A stretch of DNA of 64,000 nt from Hermetia illucens. Its lineage: Eukaryota; Arthropoda; Insecta; Diptera; Stratiomyidae. The stretch's first letter is position 1. Each line of letters begins with the position of its first letter. The position numbers and the translations under genes are program-made. Where the stretch lies: positions 75,817,463 to 75,881,462 of the forward strand of contig NC_051854.1 in assembly GCF_905115235.1 (NCBI RefSeq), in the 5' to 3' direction. Positions 12,701 through 23,600 of the stretch are shown in pieces. The notes under the pieces were generated by a model. That model made no database searches and was not told where the DNA came from. It worked only from the letters and a program-made list of their open reading frames with translations.

Positions 12701-14172
12701 GCATGAAACATTTCGACTTTATACGGTTACTTGGTGAGCGATATGAAGCACACATGGAGACTGCAGAATATCCGTGTAGTCCCAGTTGTGGTTGCTGCGA
12801 TGGGATTAGCACTGCAAAAGTTACATAAAACCCTGGAGGCGCTGTTATGCCAAACACGATTTAGCCGAGCTGTCAGTTCGTCTTGAACAATCCGCAGTTA
12901 ACTGGCCACCGAGTTTGTGATCCTGGTGGGGTATCAGTTGGGAGTTTTTAGGCGGCCGGTGATCGATTGAAGAATGATTCAGCCCTCCAGCCGGCCGTAA
13001 AGGAGAACGCATAAACCTGTACATCCGTGGGTTGAATTTGGGGTCCGGCCGGAGGTTGCCGGGTAAACCGTCTATTGAACATCCTGCTTTAAGTGCTCAC
13101 ACAAAACAGTATCTCAACTTTACGTCTAAACGCCGACCAGGGTAAGAGTTGGACTAATGCTGCCGCCCGGCTTGCCAGTATGCGTATAGCGTCCAGTCCA
13201 ATAGGGCCACCTGGATGGACGGTTCAAGAGTAAATCACCGCTTATGTCAGCCAGCCATCTGCCTCCGTAGTTTAACACGACAGCGAAACTGCCGAAATCG
13301 GACATTCCGCACTATATTTTCGAATGGTCATGCACACTTAATAAAACACTTCATCGCTGTAATGCGTGCTTTTGGCTTCAACCCATCCTTTGATTGGCTG
13401 CCCTAGGTTCCGGTCAGGCGGGAAAAGGTATGGTAGGCTTTTTGCCACATTTGATTTTAGAACTCCTGCACACTGCACTTCCCCCTTTAATAAAGTAAAG
13501 TATTTGGGACCATAAATCGCTTCCAAAACACATGTTAACACAGCGAACTATCGACGGCTGGTGAGTGCTCACCCTAATGGAACCTATCGACAATATTTTG
13601 TTCATATTGCCATCATACTCAATGCTTCACGTCGTCGACATTAGAAATGCAAATTCACACTATCGAAAAGAGTCAGCCATTTTTGTATAAAACGATACTT
13701 ACCATTGGCCGGCAACGTTACTTCCTGCAACTTCTGAAGGACCTCATGTAACCACGTCACAAATAACTCAGTCTGCGATCCGAGGAACAAATTCAAGTCG
13801 CCGATCATCTGCTGCTTCGATCTCTTATTCGCCACCATTATCATCACATAGTCGGGCAGCTCGTCATCGATGTAGCCCGCTGCACCGCCAGTTCCTAATT
13901 CAATCAGTTTCGCCTTGACGGCACTCTGCAATTGATAATAACAGATCAGTCAATTGTTTGCTGTGTATCTTAAAACCAGGGAGTCACTGGAGAAACTTAT
14001 TTACGAGGCGAAAAATCAATTGGGAAGTTTTACTTCCTGAAAGCCAAAACTTATAACCTATGGGGGGATGTTTACCAAGAGTAGTTTGACGATACACAGG
14101 TGACTTTTGTCCACAGAAACTATCTCTACCTACCCGCATCTTTTGACCGACCTCCGTTCCTAGACTGTCCAT
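731..14172 (-). CDS. Nab2: Nab2/ZC3H14 nuclear poly(A)-RNA-binding CCCH zinc-finger protein, 7 exons
   Basis: Exons, each with matching phase: 14172-14134, 13925-13703, 8613-7179, 7120-7062, 1966-1403, 1335-1069, 954-731, giving about 936 residues. Exons 1-2 encode the Nab2 N-terminal PWI-like fold (begins MDSLGTEVGQKMR, then DDELPDYVMIMVANKRSKQQ). Exon 3 is charged and low-complexity, with an RE/RD-rich run near residues 343-390 and basic NLS-like clusters. Exon 6 carries three CCCH fingers (CKYFPTC, CKAFPNC, CKFDLTC) and exon 7 two more (CKYYPNC, CRFGKNC), the five-finger set of ZC3H14. Members of this family bind poly(A) in the nucleus and control tail length, splicing and export. The introns at 13702-8614 and 7061-1967 are about 5 kb each and full of transposons. 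The start is the first ATG before the conserved N-terminus and faces Mps1 across a divergent promoter. Family identity is secure; exact ends of the short exon 4 rest on splice consensus and phase. Confidence 0.93.
1967..2315. other. Nab2 intron 4, unrecognised part
   Basis: This intronic stretch runs from the acceptor of Nab2 exon 5 to the 3' end of an RTE-like LINE. I see no gene and no repeat that I can name. Confidence 0.4.
2316..3055 (-). mobile_element. RTE-like LINE (family A), 3' half of ORF2, decayed
   Basis: On the minus strand this aligns with the best family-A copy in the window (58040-60204). The stretch at 2880-2950 gives the reverse-transcriptase motif region FFKSTQLLAYAD. The segment at 2542-2802 matches the later KTNHPKTSN...YLGSK part, and the element ends near 2316 with the family's TCATCA (TGATGA on its own strand). 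Stops and frameshifts are frequent. It is probably the 3' half of the same old insertion as 4920-6110. Confidence 0.7.
3110..3365 (+). mobile_element. LINE reverse-transcriptase fragment (family C)
   Basis: The translated segment reads HQLFIDYEKTFGSLN and then WQGYILSPILFFLVIGD, which are RT motifs A and B of an RTE/SR2-like LINE. The same family recurs at 10400-11330 and, on the minus strand, at 55350-55740. Only about 250 bp survive. Confidence 0.65.
3375..4290 (+). mobile_element. Gypsy-type LTR retrotransposon fossil (pol fragment)
   Basis: Three pol regions can be read in order: an RT segment resembling Gypsy (LVKAYHQSPV, then DIPKYA), an RNase H-like stretch around 3780-3900, and an integrase-like stretch (FQTINLDLIGPL) around 4065-4290. 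No LTRs were found at its ends. It is old and broken by several changes, and it sits inside a minus-strand RTE insertion within a Nab2 intron. Confidence 0.65.
4291..4919. other. Nab2 intron, unrecognised sequence
   Basis: Apart from short random open frames I see nothing that I can name here. It lies between the Gypsy fossil and the 5' half of an RTE-like LINE. Confidence 0.4.
4920..6110 (-). mobile_element. RTE-like LINE (family A), endonuclease and linker, decayed
   Basis: Reading on the minus strand, 6110-5700 resembles the start of an apurinic-type endonuclease. The stretch at 5690-5400 gives VKIILGDFKSKVG and then a DNGL-like and NQIDH-like block, typical of the RTE endonuclease. The stretch at 5230-5000 matches the linker seen at 58270-58760 (NGWFDDECKLATE). 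Many stops are present. It is probably the 5' half of the insertion whose 3' half is at 2316-3055. Confidence 0.65.
6111..6574. other. Nab2 intron with a short LINE scrap
   Basis: A short piece near 6290-6330 resembles the PIVEKLRE block of LINE family B (compare 19200-19230). The rest is unrecognised. Confidence 0.35.
6575..6725 (+). mobile_element. tRNA-derived SINE, old copy
   Basis: The order of blocks matches the better copies at 11800-12075 (minus) and 29877-30125: a GCCGGATGG-like head, a B-box-like GGTTCTAAT, TCACTGGTGGCA, then AATCATAATCCCAGATGAGCG. It has no clear tail and is diverged, so it is older than the other copies. Confidence 0.6.
8620..9604. other. Nab2 intron 2, unrecognised repeat-like DNA
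   Basis: A frame at 8873-9076 encodes about 67 residues without a motif I know. The flanking sequence resembles transposon debris but I cannot assign it. No host exon is needed here, because Nab2 exons 2 and 3 join in phase. Confidence 0.35.
9605..10395 (+). mobile_element. RTE-like LINE (family A), internally deleted, good 3' end
   Basis: It opens with the end of the endonuclease domain (RNKRDANIGLERD) and jumps directly to the post-RT region (KTNQPRTSNRTDQ, then NFSYLGSKITTDNS). Most of the RT is therefore missing. The downstream part keeps WVLSKKNCELL, RIFGPLHEDARF and RWTGHLIRMDEDDP. The 3' end is a TGATGATGATGA run at 10383-10396, the family's usual terminus. Confidence 0.8.
10400..11330 (+). 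mobile_element. LINE family C ORF2 fragment (RT)
   Basis: FNIDRLFDPDAARQ at 10430-10475 is a linker block. The stretch at 11040-11100 gives FIDFEKAFDSIN (RT motif A), and 11160-11290 gives a decayed motif-B region ending in VIGDV. It directly abuts the 3' end of the family-A copy to its left. It is decayed, with several stops. Confidence 0.65.
11384..11437 (+). repeat. Hammerhead-like motif, family F, partial
   Basis: GCAGCGT (11399-11405) precedes CTGACGA (11406-11412), and GAAACCG follows at 11431-11437. The intervening stem II/loop contains CCTCTGCCCTG. The upstream strand of stem I is missing. The piece lies between two LINE fragments. Confidence 0.5.
11450..12640 (+). mobile_element. 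RTE-like LINE (family B), 3' half, split by a SINE
   Basis: The left part (11479-11790) reads ELVRWVKLLHHDPKSKVRS and then VHQGSALSPL (RT motif B). After a SINE insertion the reading resumes with RTEQFKYLGSMLSANGELR and continues to RLRCHVVRANENSLAKVAL and [10 protein letters not shown] at 12420-12545. Other pieces of the family lie at 19145-19480 and 31490-31680. Several stops and frameshifts are present. Confidence 0.8.
11800..12075 (-). mobile_element. tRNA-derived SINE with 8-bp target duplication
   Basis: On the minus strand the head contains TAGCTCAGTGG (tRNA A box) and GGTTCAAATCT (B box). An unrelated body follows, and it ends in an ATTATTATT tail (plus strand 11800-11811). CAAGAACT flanks it at 11792-11799 and 12076-12083. 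Removing the element restores the LINE-B reading PRTEQFKYLG, so the insertion boundaries are well fixed. RNA polymerase III transcription would be expected of such a head. Confidence 0.88.
12641..13640. other. Nab2 intron 2, unrecognised
   Basis: The stretch runs from the end of LINE-B to just before Nab2 exon 2. I see GC-richer blocks (about 12950-13220) that look like repeat DNA, but no motif I can assign and no convincing exon. Confidence 0.35.
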
Positions 14173-14636
14173 CTTTATGGATGTTTTATAAACGTTTAGA
14201 CGGTCCGAAAATAGGTATATCCCTCTCGACCGATTTCTTCACAATTTTGACATTTGTTTTCTGATAGAAAGTATGACGTCAAACATTCCGATTTTCAACA
14301 CCGCATGATATTTTGGCGCTAGTGCTCATACAGAAATCCGATTCCTGGCATTGAACGTTTACAGTCAGTAATATCGTAAAATAGTGTACATAAACCTTGG
14401 TAATTGAGATTATTTTTACAACATCCAACTTATCAGTCATTATTTAAGATCAAATATAAAAATGCATACATCATATTATCGTCTATGTTTTATTCATAAT
14501 TTCCATTTTTTGCCCAAAGAAACTAAATGCAACCAACATCACTCAGATCGGACTCCAACTGTCATCAGTTCAAAGTGGATGGAATTCGTTAACTGGAAAA
14601 TATCTAGAATTTTTAGAGAGAGTTTATGTAGTTCAA
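14173..14636. promoter_or_regulatory. Divergent promoter between Nab2 and Mps1
   Basis: The two predicted start codons lie 464 bp apart and point away from each other. I see no clear TATA box in either direction, which fits broadly expressed genes. The transcription starts and 5' UTRs cannot be placed from sequence alone. Confidence 0.6.
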
Positions 14637-17600
14637 ATGGCGACAAGATTGCCGATGCGAGTAGACGAATTGCCGCCACTTGAACCAGATTCAGAAGATG
14701 AGCTTAAAACTCCAGGAAAGAGGTAATTTCATTCAGGAAATGGTTCCAGCGGCATTTGTGTACATTGTTGTGATGCATCTGTCTCTATTTGTAGGCGAAA
14801 TGCTGAAGATTTAGACGTTTTTGGGAATTTAAGGATGTATGCTTATTTGTAACATTGAACTTTAATTTATATTAAATTTATTATGAATTGCAGACCGAAG
14901 AAAGTTGCAGAATTGTCGCCTTTGGAATCTGATTCCGATGAGGATACAAAGGAAGATCGGTAAGTTTTGATAGTTTTGTCGCCGGAGGGGAGAAAGAATG
15001 TGCGTGGGGGATATATATAAGAGCCGTACTAGGATATAAACGGGGCAAATACCTTTTGATTATTTGTCTATTTAGAATATGTTTACACTAAGCCGGCATT
15101 TCTCTCCAGTTGGGTGTTGATGTTCTAATCGACGTCATTTGAATCTGGCGGTAGTTCCTACAGGAATGAAACGACAGATTAGCATTCTTATAATAAGTAT
15201 TTGTTACCTACGGCCTCATATCTACACAAAGGATGGCGCAAAGGTTCCTAGACGTTTTGTTTTCCATATAAAATTTTGACATAAAAGGAAACTCACTTCT
15301 TAAGAATTATATTTGACTTTGACGGTTTCGATCGCAGGGCAGAGGTGATCTCATCAGACGCTGCCTCATGCCGAATGCGGCAACAGGTGGCATTTAGCTC
15401 TTTTTTATTGAATTCAAAACCCGACAAGGTATGAATTATGTCGGCCGAAATCGCCTGATTTGAACCTAAACTGGTTTAAGCTGATGAAATGCAAATTTTG
15501 TTTGGGAATGAGCTGTCCTGAGCCCACCATCCATTTAATGGCGGGCTGCACTTGTTCGAGAAGCAACTTACTCCTTGTGTACTGAGGCATTATCTAAAGA
15601 GATCGCCTCTGCCCTGCAATTGAAACCGTCAAAGCCAAATACAGGGTGCGGCAGCATAACTTCCTTCTTTCAAAACTCAATAAAAACTATTGTATGTATC
15701 GGAAAATATTTATTTATTTTTTATAATGTAGGTACATGTCTAAAGTTTTTATTTACATTGTTTTGAAGATCAAATCTGTTAGGTGACGTCCCCCATTCTC
15801 CATACATTGCGTAAGCCGATTTCTAACGTTTGTCATGACTCTTGTTAGCATAGCAGGTGTTATGTTGGCAATTTCTTCTTGGATGTTGGTCTTCAAATCT
15901 TGTAGGGTTCTTGGACGGTTCACATAAACACAGGATTTCAAAAAACCCCATAGAAAAAAATCACAAGGGGACAGATCGGGAGAGCGTGCCGGCCATTCCA
16001 AATCGCCTCTAATTGAGATAAGGCGCTATGGAAAGTGTTCCCTCAAAACAACCATCGATGCTCTTGAAGTGTGTGCTGTTGCACCGTCTTATTGGAACCA
16101 AGTGTCCCCAAATCCAAATTTTCTAGCCGTGTGAAAAAAAATTCTGTAGCATGTTTACATATCGGTCCGAATTCACTGTCACTGTAACCTCATTTTCCTC
16201 AAAAAACCAGGGACCAATAATTCCAGCTGAGGAAATTGCACACCACACTGTGACTTTGGGTGAATGCAAAGGCTTTTGATGCAATTCTCAAGGGTTGGTG
16301 TCAGCCCAGTAGCGTATGTTTTGTTTGTTAACCGACCCACACAAATGAAAATGGGCTTCATCGCTAAAAAAAAACAATAGCACCCTCGGGAACGACATCA
16401 AGAAGAAGCTCACACGCGTTCATCCGAGAATTGAAGTCACGTTCTGAAAGTTCCTGCACTATCACCATCTTATAGGGATGAAAATGAAGATCATCACGAA
16501 GAATTCTTCTCACAGAACGATCGGATAGTCCAAGGGCAGATGCGTGTTTGCGCGCAGAACGCCGTGGCGATCGCAACATTGACGCTCTCACTGCTTCAAT
16601 GTTCTCAGGTGATCTAACGGGCCGAGGGACTCCAGTTCTTCCTTTTGTCGCACTTGCAGTTTGTCTGAATGTAGTGACCCATGTAACAATTGATTTGCGG
16701 TCTGGGACGGGAGCCAACGGGGCTAAATTAAAGCGATTCCGAAATGCACGCTGTGTTGCAATAACCGAACATCCGCTTGAACAGTAAACCTCAACGGCAA
16801 AGGCATACTCCTCACTATTCCAACGCATGATGGCGAGTGAACCGTGTCGGGACAAAACTTTACAGTATCCCCTCTTGAACGAGACCACTAGCGCTCCGCT
16901 ATGACATCAACTAACTGAGTGGCGCGCATTTTAAAAAAGGAAGTTATGCTGCCGCACCCTGTATAATTTTTGAAAGTACTAGGCGCTCGCCCACGTGCAC
17001 TTAACAGAAGAAATAAGTTGCTTCTCGAACAAGTGCCTGCCATTAAGTGGATGGTGGGCTCAGGACAGCTTATTCCCAAACGAAATTTTCATTTCATCAG
17101 CTTAAACCAGTTTAGGTTCAAATCAGGCGATTTCAGTCGATATAATTCATACCCTTGTCGGGTTACGATGATGTCATACACGTTTTAGAATGCACGAAAT
17201 TCACACAAAATGTAGAAGTTTCACCTTCTATAACTTTGTTGGTGTTAGTTGGATTTCCTTCCAAGTTATGCCTTATGTTATCCCCTATGCAAGTGCCAAA
17301 TTTTGTAGTTCTAGCATGAACTGTTTCGGCTAAATTTCTAAAATATGGTAATATAGTATTTTAATATGTTTAACTTTATTTGTGCCCATTTCGGAAAGGG
17401 ATGCATTTTGAGGCCTAGATTTCGTTTAGATATAACACTTATTTTTTTCAGATTTTTCGGTTGGATAGGTTCTGAAAACGAGACATGTTACATTTTTTGA
17501 TGGTCATATTTTGAGCTTTCACTCCCCTACATTTCACCCGATATCAAATATGAGACCAGTTTCGAAAAGTACCAGAACCCTTTCATTTGATACCCTACAT

Positions 17601-20600
17601 GGCCACATTCTGTGGAAAAAATTGTGCAAACAACACCAAACGGCGCCACTTCCTATATGTAAAGGGAACACGCTCTCTCCCAATTTGGTGACAATCGGAT
17701 TTTGGTTTTGGGTAGCTTCCGAAAATTGCAGTAAAATAGACTTTAAAAGGAATAATATTATCGTCAAGCTATGTCACATTGCGTCCTAAAAGAACTATTG
17801 TCCCATTCACTGGTTGTCATCATCAACAATGGTGCAACAACCGGTATTCCGTTGTTACAATGGGAGTCCAGCGTTGCATCACCTTGGCACCAAGACTGTC
17901 AATCAACCAAATTCCATCAACAAGTTTGCCAGTTATGAACATCGACTGCGCGAGATAATATATAGAACTCGACGGCACGTACTGGAGCTAGCGATTCGAC
18001 GAGATTTGGTCGGGGTTTTTGGTTCTCACATATTACCTCCCTGTCAGAACACAGATTTAATCACGTGCCTTGGCTCAGGATTAAACAAAACCCACCCGGG
18101 GTAAACTACTCTAACAGAGACGTGAAGACTCGGGGCAGAGTGATACCACCGAGGACTTCAATCCGAAAGGAGCTAAACTGGCCTGCTAAGGGAGAGGACT
18201 AACACGATTACAACTATTGACACGAAATGGTTCAGTACCTTACCTAGTGTTAGTTTTGGCATTAGTTGATAGGGAGGCTTGTGGGGAAGTTGAATGTTCC
18301 AAACAAGCACCCTTAAATCGACGACCTATTATCAGCAACAACCGAAAAATCAGTAAAAAAAACTAGTTATATCCCTGTACGACGTCTAGGCCTCAAAATA
18401 CTCCCCATCCCGCTTCTGTGCAAACAAAGTGAATAATAGTATTGTATATTATTACATTTTGTAAATTTACTAGAAGATAAATGATTGCCACAAACCCTTA
18501 TCTGGGGCATAGCGCTGTAATGACTCGAAAGTAGAGCGATGGCCAAAAACTAGTAGGTCGCAGTCGAAGAACCACACGAACAGTGGAAAGTAACACTGAT
18601 AAAGAGAAAAACAGAGCTAGAGAAAAACAGAGCCAACAGAAACCTGGCTAGCGTAACAAGAAAGAATGGTCTAAGAAACTCTGCTCAGTGGTGGAAGTAA
18701 ACTCGTAGGGAACCTTTATTGAACTGTGCTGGGACGACTCTTGCTCTATAATTTCTTGATGAAAATTATTATATCGCATATGTCTGAGGGGATACATCTC
18801 GCATTACGAAAGCGGCAGAAGCTGTTACTGCCGACTAAAATAGGTAAATCCCCAGGCGAACTATCTTCCTATAGACCCATATGTCTTCTAGGCGCTATGA
18901 AGACAATGTTGGAGCTGATAATCTACAATAAATTGCTCCAATTTGTTGAGAGAAAAGAGGCCTTTTTATTTCGCAGAAAATTTGTTAGTGGCGTGAACGA
19001 TAAGGCAATTTATCTAAATGGCAGTAATAACAAATTAAGCTTGGTGGTGGCCCTAGACGTGAGAATTCATTTAATTCGGTCAATTGGAATTGAATATGAA
19101 AATTCCTGGTGACGATTAGTACTTTTAGCTATCTTGCTAGTATTGCTGGTTACTCTCACGTTTTGATCACATCCGAAATGAGGATATCCGCGATCGTTAT
19201 GGGGTTGCACCGATCGTGGAAAAGTTGCGAGAGAGGCATCTTCGATAGTATGGTTACGCAATTCGTGCTAACAAGAATTCACTTGCCAAGATTGGTCTGA
19301 ACATCGAAGTCGATGGTAAACGACCAAGAGGCAGGCCTAAACAAAGGTGGCTTGATACGCTGGATGGGGATTTAAAAGCCTCGAGATTGCACCCAGACCA
19401 GGCATTCGATAGAGCCAAATGGCGCAACCGATCACGACGAACCGACCCCGCTTGTGAACGGGACAAAGGCTGAAGAAAAAGAAGAAGAAAGAAAGAAGAA
19501 GTGTAGTCTCCGTGAACATGAATACACCTGTTCCAATGAGATTCCAATTTATGAATTCCATCCCTGAAGTGAGAATCTGGAAGGGCTGAAAAATACGCTT
19601 GCGCAGCTGTTATAACCTCATCATTTGATGAAAAACGTTTTCCACGCATCAATTTTTTAGGACTGGAAACAGATGGAAGTCGCTAGAGGTGAATACGGTG
19701 GATGCTCTAACAATACGATTTTGAATTCATGGATTTTAGCCATTGTCAAAATGTTCTTATGGCTCGGTGCATTGTCTCGATGAAAAAGAACCTTTTTCTT
19801 CTGTAAACCTGGCCTTTTTTCACGAATTTTTTTCCGTCAGCTGGTCTAAAAGACTACAATAATATTCAGAATTTGTTTTTTTTAACAGATTGCAAGGAAT
19901 CCACAAGCAAAATTCCTCTAGCATCGCAAAAACATGATGCTAACACCTCCCTGGCCAATTTCTGGACACAAACTCGTTTCGGAGCCTAAGAACCAGGTTT
20001 ACTCCACTCTTTGTATCTTGTTTTGATTCAGGATCATGGTGATAGATCCCAGTCTCATCCATAGCGATGAATTGACTCACAAAATCCACTATATCCCTTG
20101 GAAAACGCTCTAAATGTTGCTGAGGAAGTCGCATTCGAATGTGGTTTTGTTCCATTGCTAGTGAATGCGGTACCCATTGTGCACACAGCTTTCTGAAACG
20201 CAATACTTCAGTCAAAATATTGTTTACACTGCCCAATGAGATGCCTAGGGTTTCTACTAAATTTATTTGAGTTACTCGACGATTTTTCAATAGGATATCC
20301 TGCATTTTTTCTACGATTTCTGGTGTTGTTGCTGTTTTCAGACGTCCTTGACGTGAATCGTCTTCAACGCTTGTACGACCCCGTCTAAATTCAGCAACCA
20401 TCTTTATACTGTACTAATTGAAGGTAAAGTCCTTATACACTTTCAACATTTGTTCATAAATTTCCTTTGCTTTTAAAGGTTCCAAAAATAAAAATTCAAT
20501 CACTGCACGATACTTGATTTTTTCCAATGTAAAAACTACTATGACATGTCGATTCTTAATGGCTCGTAAACAAACAATGAATTGACAGATTGAAATGAAA

Positions 20601-23600
20601 CTTCACATACGTTCATATAAAGAGTGTAGCAACATAACAAAACAAGTCGGAATACCGGGTATAAAGGTTTTGTGTTCATCTTATGTAAGAAACATCAACG
20701 CACATTTTTCTATCCCTATATAGCTAAAAATCAAACATAATCCCTAATATTATCCTCACCCTAAACAAACAAACTGCCTGTTTCCAAATACTGTACATAT
20801 TATATATATGCACGTATATAAATTGATCGTACCCATATTTTCGATTCGATTTATTAAATACCGCTGGTTTAATGTACAAATATATCTATCTTAATTATCC
20901 ACTACTCGCAAACTTCATTAGGATGCATATACTATAATTCTACATACCCACACGTCCGTTTGGAGTAATTGATATTCATATACAAATGACTAAAAAACTA
21001 AAACAAAATAGCTCTTTGCGACCCCATTCATATGAACTCCCTTGGGTTTGGTATTGACGAATTGAGCTGTGATGATGACGTCATGCACGTTTTAGAATGC
21101 ACGAAATTCACGAAAAATGGCAAAGTTATAGGGGGGTGAACCTATAACTTTGTTAATAATAGTTGGATTTCCCTTACCCCCATACCGAATTTTGTACCTC
21201 TGTGATTAACATAAGGGGGGTTGCCGGGTAAATTTCTAAAATGTGGAAACATGCTATTATTAAGTTTAGTTGTGCAGATATTGGAACCGAATGTATTTTG
21301 AGGCCTAGATTTCGTAGAGATGCACTACTGTGATTTTTTTCAGTTGGATAGGTTCTGAGAACGAGACCTGTTACACTTTTTGGGGGTAATATTTTGATAT
21401 ACATAATGAATATTGAGTTTAACCGTTTTTTACCATTTATTTACTTTTTTTCATAAAATATATTTCTCAATGACACCATCTTACATGAATTCTGACACTT
21501 TTAATTTTAGCCTCAACAACGCCATCCTCAATGATTCCTTCATTCTTAGCCCCTCGAAGAGCATCGAGGGTGAAACGCCAGTAGGAAAAGGTAGGAAATC
21601 TGAATCAAATAAAGATGCTGGTACCAAAGATATCTGTAACATGGAAGATGATTCATTTGCCAAGCGATTCCAACGATTGAACTTGGCTGAAAAGGAAAAT
21701 AATCGTGTTTCAGCGAGAACGTCGACAGAACCTAAAAGTCGTCATGCACTATTTCCTTGCACAACACCTTCAATTATGAATAGAAACTACCCAGAGCAAA
21801 GTTTATTATTGTTAAGTCATACCAAACGCACCCAAGCTCAACATACAACAGATATTCAACATGAAAGTGATGGCATTAAAAAATTATCTCCTTGCTTGGA
21901 AGAAGCAATGGAGCCTTCAGTGTTGCCTTCAGATGCGCGCGAGAGAACTCCGCCATTAGTAAATAAACCCGTCACTGGAAACGTTTTGATGCAATCGAAT
22001 AAACAAATTGCAAAAACGACAATTGCAGAACCACAAGAAGTTCCCGTTGCTTCGAAAGACATCATAACTCCATTCAAATCGATGGAACAAAATTTCGTTA
22101 CGCCACAAGTGAAATGCCAAGCGGGTATCGCACGCCGTCCGAATTTTTCAACAAATATAACACAAAAGTCTCGAACTTCCCTCGAGAATGAATTTCGTTC
22201 ACAGAAAATATTATTTCGTACTCCAATAGCTATGTCTCGGCCCCCATCTCTAATTAACAATAGCATTAATTTGTCACTCGATGATACGGTGAAAGAAAAA
22301 GATGCTTTGCACAAAGAACAAAAACTTTCCCCTGTAAAAGAAGTAACGGTCAAGAAATCAAATGAAAATTTACTAAAAAGCGAGAAGAATATACCTGCGA
22401 AAAAAGGAGGCGAAGGGAAAGTCACGGTGATCAACGGAAATGAATATGTTATCCTGAAAAAGTTGGGATCAGGTGGATCGAGTTCGGTGTTCCTTGCAAA
22501 ACGGGTGAAAGATCAAAAACAGTGCGCTTTGAAGGTATTAATTCTCTTGATACTTTAGCTTTTGATCCCTAAAATAATTTTTTCTTAAAATGGAAATTCC
22601 ATACATTCATTAGGTTGTCGATTTACGTGGCGACCAAGCTGTCGTTGAAGGTTACTTAAATGAAACGAGGCTGCTGGCAAAACTGCAAGGCAATGTGAAT
22701 GTAGTTTCACTCTACGAATAGTAAGTAATCAGAGTGAAATTATGCGGTGTTTCCAACGATTAATTAATAGAAGTAATGAAAACTTGTTGTTTCGTTTCCG
22801 TTGGTGTAGGTATTTTATTCTTGCAAATACCGGTATTTCGGAAACCACTTGTTCCCTTCATCAGTGCAAACAAGTTTCTAACGGCTAAACTTGTTTGCAC
22901 TGATGAAGGGAACAAGTGGTTTCCGAAATATCGGTATTTGCAAGAATAAAATACCTACACCAACGGAAATGAAACAACAAGTTTTCATTACTTCTATTTA
23001 GTAAGTAATACTTTTCAGGTAGACAAAACTATTGAAACTTAAATATTTCATTTCCTAGTCAACATCTGCCAACCGAATGTATACTCTACATGGTCATGGA
23101 GAAGGGTGATTCGGACTTGAATAAAATTCTACAAGCATACAAGACTGATTTGCCGCTCCATCTACTTACAAGTTTTTGGTACCAAATGTTACAAGCTGTA
23201 AACTACATTCATGAGAATGGTACGAATCGGGAACTTTACTCGTCGATCTTCTAAACAATTCCCTTTTTACAGGCGTCATACATTCCGATCTAAAGCCAGC
23301 CAACTTCCTTATGGTGGGCGGTCGTTTAAAATTGATCGATTTCGGTATTGCAAGTAACATAGCGATTGATTCGACAAGTATAATAAAATTTTCACAGGCT
23401 GGCACATTTAATTACATCAGCCCAGAAGCTTTGATAGATACTTCAACAGGAAATAGTCCTGCTGGAAGGAATCGCCCCAAAATTAAGGTAAAGTAATATT
23501 CACTTTGATCAGTTGCAGCGTCATACAATCAAGTGTCTTTTTTCAGATATCTACCAAATCAGATGTATGGTCTTTGGGTTGCATACTGTATCTTCTTCTG

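Larger units (their letters stand above)
22730..22998. mobile_element. Hammerhead-bearing inverted-repeat element in Mps1 intron 4 (copy A)
   Basis: A 36-bp leader (CAGAGTGAAATTATGCGG...) is followed by two 112-bp arms (22766-22877 and 22887-22998). They mirror each other with about two mismatches around a 9-nt loop. The identical 11-mer TAGTAAGTAAT flanks it at 22719-22729 and 22999-23009. Each arm carries a hammerhead motif, one per strand. No protein is encoded. Copy B at 29481-29698 shares both ends, the leader included. The RNA would fold into a long hairpin, so a small-RNA source is another possible role. Confidence 0.85.

Noticed and set aside
15479-15500. CTGATGA inside the foldback arm as another hammerhead
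   Set aside because: A 7-bp stem could follow it, but no GAAA comes directly after, and neither stem I nor stem III can be drawn.
21856-22434. 192-residue minus-strand open frame
   Set aside because: Antisense shadow of the long, stop-poor Mps1 exon 3.
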